Made by a program: the position numbers and the translations under genes. The notes under the pieces were generated by a model that saw nothing but the letters and a program-made list of their open reading frames with translations, searched no databases and was not told where the DNA came from. This document shows, in pieces, positions 1-4,855 of a DNA stretch of 5,403 bases. The stretch comes from Actinomycetota bacterium (GTDB taxonomy: Bacteria; Desulfobacterota; Deferrimicrobia; Deferrimicrobiales; Deferrimicrobiaceae). Each line of letters begins with the position of its first letter. The stretch's first letter is position 1. Location: positions 1-5,403 of the forward strand of contig JAENIX010000172.1 in the NCBI GenBank assembly GCA_016844415.1, given 5' to 3'.

Positions 1-156
1 CGCCCCGTCTCCCACGTAGGAGTAGATCAGCGGGTGCGGCAGCGGCGAATGGCCGAAAGCGGTGAGCGCGTGATTGACTGAGTTCGCCAGGTCCACCTTG
101 GAGTCGATCAGCGTCCCGTCCAGGTCGAACACCAGCAGCCGCACGGCTTCCTTCAC
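1..156 (-). CDS. HAD-family phosphatase, phosphoglycolate phosphatase-like (partial, N-terminus only)
   Basis: The - strand reads 52 codons from a GTG at 154-156 to the window edge, so only the N-terminus is present. Residues 11-19 are DLDGTLIDS, the HAD motif I (DxDGT) that carries the nucleophilic aspartate and the general acid/base aspartate. The segment ending SYVGDGA (46-52) matches the cap-domain start of Gph-type 2-phosphoglycolate phosphatases, which hydrolyse 2-phosphoglycolate to glycolate in the cytoplasm. A strong AGGAGG (complement of 165-170) lies 8 nt before the GTG and fixes this start; no ATG competes. The gene is divergent from the biotin operon and shares its upstream gap. 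HAD membership is secure. The exact substrate is not, because PgmB, pyrophosphatase PpaX and other subfamily-I HADs start similarly and motifs II-IV lie outside the window. Confidence 0.85.
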   Translation of the reverse strand, partial: MKEAVRLLVFDLDGTLIDSKVDLANSVNHALTAFGHSPLPHPLIYSYVGDGA

Positions 157-221
157 GATATGCGCCTCCTCCCTCCAACGCCATTATTTTAGATGAATTC
201 CTGGGCGACCGGGGAGCGTTT

Positions 222-257
222 GCTGTAAACCTATCGCGCGGAATGAAGGTTGACAGC
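222..257. promoter_or_regulatory. BirA biotin operator (inverted repeat, N16 spacer)
   Basis: GCTGTAAACC (222-231) and GGTTGACAGC (248-257) form a 10-bp inverted repeat with one mismatch, separated by 16 bp. This matches the known bioO/BirA signal (TTGTAAACC-N16-GGTTTACAA in E. coli, as I recall it) in both half-sites and in spacing. BirA bound to biotinyl-5'-AMP dimerises on such sites and represses biotin genes. Its place directly upstream of bioB supports the assignment. The single mismatch (G at 252) turns the right half-site into a consensus -35 hexamer. The operator implies a BirA with an N-terminal helix-turn-helix encoded elsewhere in the genome. Confidence 0.88.
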
Positions 258-278
258 GGAGACCGTTCCGGCAAGAAT
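250..278 (+). promoter_or_regulatory. Predicted sigma70-type promoter of the bio operon
   Basis: A perfect -35 hexamer TTGACA (250-255) is followed by a 17-bp spacer and AAGAAT (273-278), which matches 4 of 6 bases of TATAAT. Transcription would start near 285, leaving a leader of about 24 nt before the bioB ATG at 309. The -35 lies inside the right BirA half-site, so bound BirA would cover it. The -10 is imperfect and the start site is predicted, not observed. Confidence 0.55.
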
Positions 279-308
279 GGTTTCCTGCGGCTGTCCGGCG
301 GGAGGGAT

Positions 309-1292
309 ATGGAAGCGTTCCGGAACAGGATTCGGGAGGATGCGATGTCGGGAGAGGGGATCTCCTCTCACGATGCGCTCGCCGTCCTTCGGCTGCCCAG
401 GGAAGAGATGTGGCGGCTGCTGGACGTGACCGAGTCCGTCCGGCGTCATTTCAAAGGGGACGGGATCAGACTCTGCTCAATCGTCAACGCGAAGTCCGGG
501 CTCTGTTCGGAGGACTGCTCGTTCTGCTCCCAGTCCCGTCAGTCGAAAGCGGAAATCACGAAATATCCTCTGATCGACGAGGAGAAGATCGTGGCGGCGG
601 CGCGTGACGCGAAGGAGCGGGGTGCCAGGGAGTTCTCCATCGTGGCGTCCGGGATGGCGATGCGGAACCGGAAGGAGCTGGTCCGGGTGGGGAACGCAGT
701 CGAGCGGATAAGAGACGAAGTCGGGCTCGAGACCTGCGTGAGCATCGGCACGATCCCCGCTGAAAGCGTCGCCTATCTCCTGTCTCGAGGCCTGCGGTCG
801 GTCCACCATAACCTGGAAACTTCCCGGAGCTTCTTCCCCTCGATGTGCACGACCCACGATTACGAGGAGGATGTCCGGGCGGTGCGGGAAGCGAAGGCCG
901 CGGGCGCCTGGGTGTGCTGCGGAGGAATCTTCGGGATCGGGGAGACGGACGAAGATCGGGTCGAGCTTTCGATGACGCTGCGGGAGCTTGACGTGGATTC
1001 GATCCCGGTCAATTTCCTGAACCCCGTTCCCGGCACGCCTCTCGAGGGGAAGCGGGATCTGACACCATTCCTGTGCGTCAAGATCATCGCGATGCTGCGC
1101 CTGTGCCATCCCTCCCGGGAGATCATCGTCTGCGGGGGCCGCGAGGTGAACATGCGCGACCTGCAGGCTCTCATGTTCGCAGCGGGGGCGACGGGGACCA
1201 TGGCGGGAAACTACCTCACAACTTCCGGGCGGCCGGCGGAGGAGGACGTGCGGATGATCCGCGACCTCGGGCTCTCTCTCCGCGAGCCGTAG
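309..1292 (+). CDS. bioB: Biotin synthase (radical SAM)
   Basis: BioB inserts sulfur into dethiobiotin to make biotin, the last pathway step, using two S-adenosylmethionine molecules and an auxiliary Fe-S cluster. From the ATG at 309 the protein has 327 residues, close to the family's usual 310-350. The radical-SAM motif CxxxCxxC is at C66, C70 and C73 (GLCSEDCSFCSQS). HNLET (167-171), the GGIFGIGE glycine motif (205-212), DSIPVNFLNPVPGTPLEG (230-247) and GGREVN (276-281) are all typical. Of the E. coli auxiliary-cluster ligands C97, C128, C188 and R260, the last three align with C143, C203 and R278, but the first is S110 (EFSIVASG). The frame is open from an ATG at 243, which lies inside the operator and upstream of the predicted transcription start. 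ATG 309 has GGGAGGG (300-306) close upstream and gives a family-like N-terminus. ATG 345 has a better-spaced GGAGG (335-339) and is the alternative. Confidence 0.95.
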   Translation: MEAFRNRIREDAMSGEGISSHDALAVLRLPREEMWRLLDVTESVRRHFKGDGIRLCSIVNAKSGLCSEDCSFCSQSRQSKAEITKYPLIDEEKIVAAARDAKERGAREFSIVASGMAMRNRKELVRVGNAVERIRDEVGLETCVSIGTIPAESVAYLLSRGLRSVHHNLETSRSFFPSMCTTHDYEEDVRAVREAKAAGAWVCCGGIFGIGETDEDRVELSMTLRELDVDSIPVNFLNPVPGTPLEGKRDLTPFLCVKIIAMLRLCHPSREIIVCGGREVNMRDLQALMFAAGATGTMAGNYLTTSGRPAEEDVRMIRDLGLSLREP

Positions 1293-1295
1293 GCG

Positions 1296-2428
1296 ATGGA
1301 TCTCTCGTTCCTTTCGGAAGAGCTCGAGGCCCTCAAGGGGATGGGCCGCTACCGGTCGCTGCGCCGCGTGTCCGGGCCCCAGGACGCCGAGATCGTCATC
1401 GAAGGCGCTCGCAGGCTCAACTTCTCCTCCAACAACTACCTGGGTCTGGCTAACCACCCGGCGGTAGTTGCGGCGCTCTCGGAGCACGCGGAGCGGTACG
1501 GGGTGGGGTCCGGCGCCTCGCGGCTTATCTGCGGCCACATGGACGTGCACGCGGAGCTGGAAGACGCGGTGGCGAAATTGAAAGGGACCGAGGCGGCCCT
1601 TACCTTCAGTTCGGGATACATGGCCAACCTCGGCATCCTTTCCACGCTGGCCGGCCCCGATGCGACGATATTTTCCGACGAGCTGAACCACGCGTCGATC
1701 GTCGATGGATGCAGGCTGGCCCGCGCCCGCGTCGAGGTGTACCGGCACGGAGACGTTTCACACCTCGAGGACCTCCTCCGGCAATCTTCCGCCGCGCGCA
1801 AGATAGTCGTGACCGACGGCGTATTCAGCATGGACGGCGACATCGCGCCGCTTCCCGGACTGGTCGAGGCAAAGGACAGGCACGGCGCCATTCTGGTCGT
1901 CGACGACGCCCACGCGACCGGGGTGCTCCCGCCGCACGGGCGGGGGACCGTGGATTATTTCGACCTTCACGGGCGGGTGGAGATCCAGATGGGGACGTTC
2001 TCGAAGGCGCTGGGGACGTACGGGGCTTACATCGGGGCTTCGCGGTTCCTCCCGCTCTCGCGGGGGCGACGCTCGCCGCCCTGGGGCTCCTCGTGAAGGA
2101 TCCGGCGCTCCTCTCTTCCCTTTGGCGCAACCAGGCGGCGTTTCGGGAAGATATGGCGAAACGGGGCAGGACGGCGGCTTCTCCGACGGCGATCGTGCCG
2201 ATCCTCGTCGGCGGCGACAGGGAGACGATGGAGGTTTCAAATGCGCTGTTCGACCGCGGAGTGTTCGTCCACGGCATACGCCCCCCCACGGTGCCGGAGG
2301 GAACGGGACGGCTCCGGCTGACGCTGATGGCCACGCACACGCGGGAGATGATCGGGACAGCGGCGGCACGGATCGACGAAGCCTTGACGGAGCAGGGAAT
2401 TGGACCGGACCGGATCGCTCAGGCTTAG
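1296..2428 (+). pseudogene. bioF: 8-amino-7-oxononanoate (KAPA) synthase, interrupted by an internal deletion and frame change
   Basis: BioF is a PLP enzyme of the alpha-oxoamine synthase family. It condenses pimeloyl-ACP (or pimeloyl-CoA) with L-alanine to KAPA. The gene starts 3 bp after the bioB stop. Its first frame encodes FSSNNYLGL (43-51), NHAS with H132, VFSMDGD with S178, DDAHATG with D203 and H206, and TFSKALG with the PLP lysine K237. After F251 (codon 2046-2048) it loses homology and stops at 2094-2096. Homology resumes in another frame at 2051 (PALAGATLAALG) and runs through IRPPTVPEGTGRLRLTL to the TAG at 2426-2428. Compared with E. coli BioF, about 17-18 residues are missing, namely the conserved stretch around YLxxxARxxxxSTxxPP. 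A loss of about 52 nt (3n-2) fits both the gap and the frame change. The two parts sum to about 377 residues against the usual 380-395. There is no other decay, so a recent mutation or an assembly error is likely. As written it would not make an active enzyme. Confidence 0.88.
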
Positions 2429-3812
2429 GGACAAGGCTGCCATCTGGCATCCTTTCACCCAGATGGCCGACTGGGAGAAGGACGATCCGCTGATCATCGA
2501 GCGCGGCGAGGGTAACTATCTTATCGATACGGACGGGAAACGATATTTCGACGGCGTCTCCTCGCTTTGGGTGAACCTGTTCGGCCACCGCCGGAGGGAG
2601 ATCGACGACGCCGTCCGGGCCCAGCTGGACACGCTTGCCCATTCCACGTTCCTGGGGCTTTCCCATCCGACCGCCATAGAGCTGGCGGAAAAGCTTCTGG
2701 CGGTCGCTCCTCCCGGCCTTGCACGGGTCTTCTACTCCGACAACGGCTCCACCGCGATGGAGATCGCGATCAAGATGGCGTTCCAATACTGGGGTCAAAG
2801 GGAGGGCGGGGAGAGGAAAAATACTTTTCTGACCCTCTCCGAGGCGTACCACGGCGACACGATCGGCTCCGTCTCGGCGGGAGGCATCGATCTCTTCCAC
2901 AAGATCTTCCGCCCCCTGCTTTTCTCCACTCGCCGGCTGCCGACTCCGCACTGCTACAGGTGCCCTTACGGCCTCACGCGGCAATCCTGCGGACTGCATT
3001 GCGCAGACCGCATGGAGGAGGCGGTGCGGGATGGCGTGGATACGCTTGCCGCCGTCATCGTGGAGCCGCTCGTTCAGGGGGCTGCGGGAATGCTGATGAT
3101 GCCGGACGGCTACCTGTCCCGTCTGCGTGCCGTAACGCGCGAGTGCGGCGTCCTGCTCATCTGCGACGAGGTGGCGACAGGGTTCGGCCGCACGGGAACG
3201 ATGTTCGCCTGCGGCCACGAGGCCGTTTCTCCGGACATCCTTGCGGTGGCGAAGGGGTTGACGGGAGGATACCTCCCTCTGGCGGCCACGTTGACCACGG
3301 AGGAGATCTACCGAGGTTTCCTCGGGCGGCACGAGGAGTTCCGGACCTTCTTCCACGGTCATTCATACACTGCCAACCCGCTCGGCTGCGCCGCGGCGCT
3401 TGCCACGCTTTCCATCTTCGAGAAGGAGGACGTCTTCGGGCGGGTGTCCGGCCTCGCTTCGGTGATGGCCAGGTCTCTATCCGACCTCTCAACGCATTCC
3501 AATGTGGGCGACATACGGCAGAAGGGGCTGATGGCGGGGATCGAGATCGTCGCAGACCGGGAGGCCAAGGAGCGCTTCCCGCCGGAAATGAAGATCGGGC
3601 AGAAGATCGTCCGGAAAGCGCGGGAGCGAGGGATCATCCTCCGGCCGCTCGGTGATGTCATCGTGCTCATGCCCCCGCTATCCTCCACGGAAAAAGAAAT
3701 CCGGGACCTTGTTGACGCCGCCGGTTGGGCGATCCGCGAGGTCCTCTCAGCCGGAAGCACGCCCCCCTCCAATGTTCCTCGACCGGGGGGCAGGCCCCGT
3801 GAAAGAATTTGA
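2400..3812 (+). CDS. bioA: 7,8-diaminopelargonate (DAPA) aminotransferase
   Basis: BioA is a fold-type I, class III PLP aminotransferase that converts KAPA to DAPA. The 470-residue product shows IWHPFTQM (15-22), DGVSSLWVN (51-59), the phosphate-binding NGSTAMEIA (115-123), YHGDT (150-154), DEVATGFGRTG with cofactor-binding D256 (256-266), the PLP lysine K285 in AKGLTGGYLP, FHGHSYTANPLG (318-329) and RPLGDVI (415-421). Translation starts at a TTG inside the end of bioF, overlapping it by 29 bp. GGAG (2389-2392) sits 7 nt upstream, and the next ATG (2463) would remove the conserved WHPFTQ, so TTG is preferred. The sequence looks more like the Bacillus subtilis enzyme, which uses lysine as amino donor, than the SAM-using E. 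coli enzyme; donor choice here is inference. Residues 184-204 hold four cysteines (C185, C188, C197, C201). About 20 Pro/Arg-rich residues after 450 extend past the usual C-terminus. Confidence 0.95.
   Translation: MDRTGSLRLRDKAAIWHPFTQMADWEKDDPLIIERGEGNYLIDTDGKRYFDGVSSLWVNLFGHRRREIDDAVRAQLDTLAHSTFLGLSHPTAIELAEKLLAVAPPGLARVFYSDNGSTAMEIAIKMAFQYWGQREGGERKNTFLTLSEAYHGDTIGSVSAGGIDLFHKIFRPLLFSTRRLPTPHCYRCPYGLTRQSCGLHCADRMEEAVRDGVDTLAAVIVEPLVQGAAGMLMMPDGYLSRLRAVTRECGVLLICDEVATGFGRTGTMFACGHEAVSPDILAVAKGLTGGYLPLAATLTTEEIYRGFLGRHEEFRTFFHGHSYTANPLGCAAALATLSIFEKEDVFGRVSGLASVMARSLSDLSTHSNVGDIRQKGLMAGIEIVADREAKERFPPEMKIGQKIVRKARERGIILRPLGDVIVLMPPLSSTEKEIRDLVDAAGWAIREVLSAGSTPPSNVPRPGGRPRERI
3761..3791. repeat. 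GC inverted repeat inside the bioA 3' end
   Basis: GCCCCCC (3761-3767) and GGGGGGC (3785-3791) can form a 7-bp all-GC stem with a 17-nt loop. It lies in the atypical C-terminal tail of bioA, just before the stop. No run of T follows, so it is not called a Rho-independent terminator. It could protect the 3' end or pause transcription, or be chance in GC-rich DNA. Confidence 0.4.
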
Positions 3813-3876
3813 TGGCTTGGTGCTCCATTTCGGAAGCAAGGTAACGCGGACGCAACCGCCCAGGAGTACCCTACGG

Positions 3877-3911
3877 TGCGCCACGACGTAGTTAACCTCC
3901 TATGTGGCGCA
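3877..3911. repeat. 8-bp inverted repeat in the bioA-bioD gap
   Basis: TGCGCCAC (3877-3884) and GTGGCGCA (3904-3911) are exact reverse complements separated by 19 nt. As RNA they would make an 8-bp hairpin with a possible G-U closing pair inside. The loop contains GTTAAC, which resembles a BirA half-site, but no partner half-site lies at the right distance. Confidence 0.5.
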
Positions 3912-3928
3912 GGGCGCAGCGGGGAGTT

Positions 3929-3957
3929 CGAATCTTTGGATGAAATATATAGATTCG
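3929..3957. repeat. 7-bp inverted repeat spanning the AT-rich island
   Basis: CGAATCT (3929-3935) and AGATTCG (3951-3957) are exact reverse complements around a 15-nt AT-rich loop that includes ATATATA. The loop also offers weak -10-like hexamers (TATATA 3946-3951, TATAGA 3948-3953), but no good -35 is seen. The repeat shares two bases with the next, larger inverted repeat, so the two helices would compete only at their edges. Confidence 0.4.
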
Positions 3958-4101
3958 GACTCCGAGCCCGCCGCCGACCGAAAAGGGAGGAAAAGGGCGA
4001 CCTTGCGGAGCCCGACAGGCGGGCGAGGCGGCCGCAGGGGCCGATGGCGTGATCGCCGAGGCTCAGGCGGTCCACGGAGCGGCGTATGAGCCCGGAGTCC
4101 G
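3956..4101 (+). other. Candidate multi-helix RNA element upstream of bioD
   Basis: CGGACTCCG (3956-3964) and CGGAGTCCG (4093-4101) are an exact 9-bp inverted repeat enclosing 128 nt. Inside it are further exact helices in an order that nests without conflict: 3966-3972 with 4018-4024 (7 bp, all GC), 4029-4033 with 4039-4043 (5 bp), 4046-4049 with 4054-4057 (4 bp, TGAT loop), and 4060-4065 with 4087-4092 (6 bp). The outer stem directly abuts the first and last inner helices, which would allow stacking around a five-way junction. No known riboswitch class is recognised. GC-rich DNA yields such pairings by chance, so this remains a weak candidate without comparative support. Confidence 0.22.
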
Positions 4102-4125
4102 TACATTAGACGATTTCAGGTTGCC

Positions 4126-4848
4126 ATGATTAAGAAATGGAGCACAAAGTTGCGCCTTCTTGTGACGGGGACCGACACCGGGGTGGGGAAGACCTGGTTC
4201 ACATGCCTGCTCGGAAAACGGCTGGCGGCGGAGGGGATCTCCGTGTTTCCACTCAAGCCGGTCGAGTCCGGATGCGCATCGGGCGCCGACGGAAAACCGT
4301 ATCCCGCCGACGCGGCGGCGCTTCGCGACGCGATGGCACCCCGCTTGCCCCTCGAATCCGTATGCCGGTATCCTCTCTCCGCGCCGCTTTCTCCGCACCT
4401 CGCGGCCCGAATGGAAGGGGTGATGATCGACCCGGCGCCGATCCGCGGGATGTTGGAAGCGGCGGAGGAAGCGGCGGATATAGTCCTGGTCGAGGGGGCG
4501 GGAGGGATCGCTGTGGAAATCCGCGACGGCTGCACCTTCGCGGACCTGGCGCGCGAACTTTCACTTCCGGTTCTGCTCGTCGCCGGGAACCGGCTCGGCG
4601 TGCTTAACCATGCAAGGCTTACGATACGTTACCTCATCGACGGGGGGAATTCGCTCTTCGGGGTCGTCCTGAACGACCTGTCGCCGGACCATTCTCCATC
4701 CTGGAAGACCAACGAGGAAGAAATCCGGCGGATCGCCGGTGACAGGTACCTTGGCAGGATCCCGTTCGGGGCGTCCGTCCTGCCTGAAGAGATATTCGCG
4801 CGGTTCCGCGAAATCGCGCTGTCACTCCGTCCCGATCTTCCCCTATAA
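4126..4848 (+). CDS. bioD: Dethiobiotin synthetase
   Basis: BioD makes dethiobiotin from DAPA, CO2 and ATP by closing the ureido ring. It is a cytoplasmic P-loop enzyme of the dimeric SIMIBI type. The 240-residue product has the Walker A GTDTGVGKT (15-23), KPVESG with K44 in the position of the catalytic E. coli K37, APLSPHLAA (86-94), the EGAGG motif (123-127), GNRLGVLNHA (154-163) and the late LND (182-184) where the nucleotide-base-contacting asparagine is expected. Length is normal (about 220-240). Two starts are possible. ATG 4126 has only a weak AGG upstream. TTG 4150 has GGAG (4139-4142) with a 7-nt spacer, the same arrangement as bioA, and would give 232 residues beginning four residues before VTGTD. 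Both keep the whole enzyme. It lies 313 bp after bioA, so it may have its own control or be read through from the operon. Confidence 0.94.
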   Translation: MIKKWSTKLRLLVTGTDTGVGKTWFTCLLGKRLAAEGISVFPLKPVESGCASGADGKPYPADAAALRDAMAPRLPLESVCRYPLSAPLSPHLAARMEGVMIDPAPIRGMLEAAEEAADIVLVEGAGGIAVEIRDGCTFADLARELSLPVLLVAGNRLGVLNHARLTIRYLIDGGNSLFGVVLNDLSPDHSPSWKTNEEEIRRIAGDRYLGRIPFGASVLPEEIFARFREIALSLRPDLPL

Positions 4849-4849
4849 T
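4844..4849 (+). promoter_or_regulatory. TATAAT at the bioD stop, possible -10 of the downstream membrane-protein gene
   Basis: TATAAT is a perfect -10 hexamer and contains the bioD TAA stop. The next gene's ATG starts 6 nt after it, about where transcription would begin, so a leaderless mRNA is conceivable. No good -35 is seen 16-18 bp upstream (GTCACT at 4821-4826 is poor). Chance occurrence is quite possible. Confidence 0.25.
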
Positions 4850-4855
4850 TACGGA

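Larger units (their letters stand above)
3813..4125. other. 313-bp intergenic gap between bioA and bioD without a convincing gene
   Basis: The operon genes are otherwise packed or overlapping, so this gap stands out. All three + frames and the - frames have only short, arginine/proline-rich open stretches with no ribosome site or recognisable family. One of these follows the bioA TGA in the same frame up to a TGA at 4050-4052. The gap contains three perfect inverted repeats (listed separately), an AT-rich island at about 3931-3955 inside GC-rich DNA, and no T-tract terminator. A TACATT (4102-4107) near bioD could be a poor -10. I recognise no tRNA, known riboswitch or insertion sequence in it. 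Confidence 0.75.

Noticed and set aside
477..1748. Long - strand open frame (423 codons) opposite bioB and bioF
   Set aside because: It mirrors two clearly recognisable + strand genes, has no ribosome site or family motif, and is rich in Arg/Pro/His as expected of an antisense frame in GC-rich coding DNA.
1758..3362. Long - strand open frame (534 codons) opposite bioF and bioA
   Set aside because: Same reason: the + strand carries conserved PLP-enzyme motifs throughout, and the - frame product looks like low-complexity antisense translation.
3761..3810. Rho-independent terminator after bioA
   Set aside because: The GC stem has a 17-nt loop and is not followed by a T-tract, and it lies before the stop codon.
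3891..3897. GTTAACC as a second BirA half-site
   Set aside because: No GGTTAAC/GGTTTAC partner occurs 14-16 bp away.
3923..3947. Possible tRNA gene ending at the GTTCGAATC motif
   Set aside because: The T-stem has two wobbles and one mismatch, and no acceptor-stem partner or anticodon arm is found upstream.
3813..4052. Open frame continuing directly after the bioA TGA (about 79 codons), suggesting stop read-through or a selenocysteine codon
   Set aside because: BioA is already complete well before the TGA. An open run of this length is not unusual at this GC content, and the residues show no recognisable domain.
3904..4089. Small + strand frame of 61 codons in the bioA-bioD gap
   Set aside because: There is no ribosome site, the composition is Arg/Gly-rich and no family is recognised.
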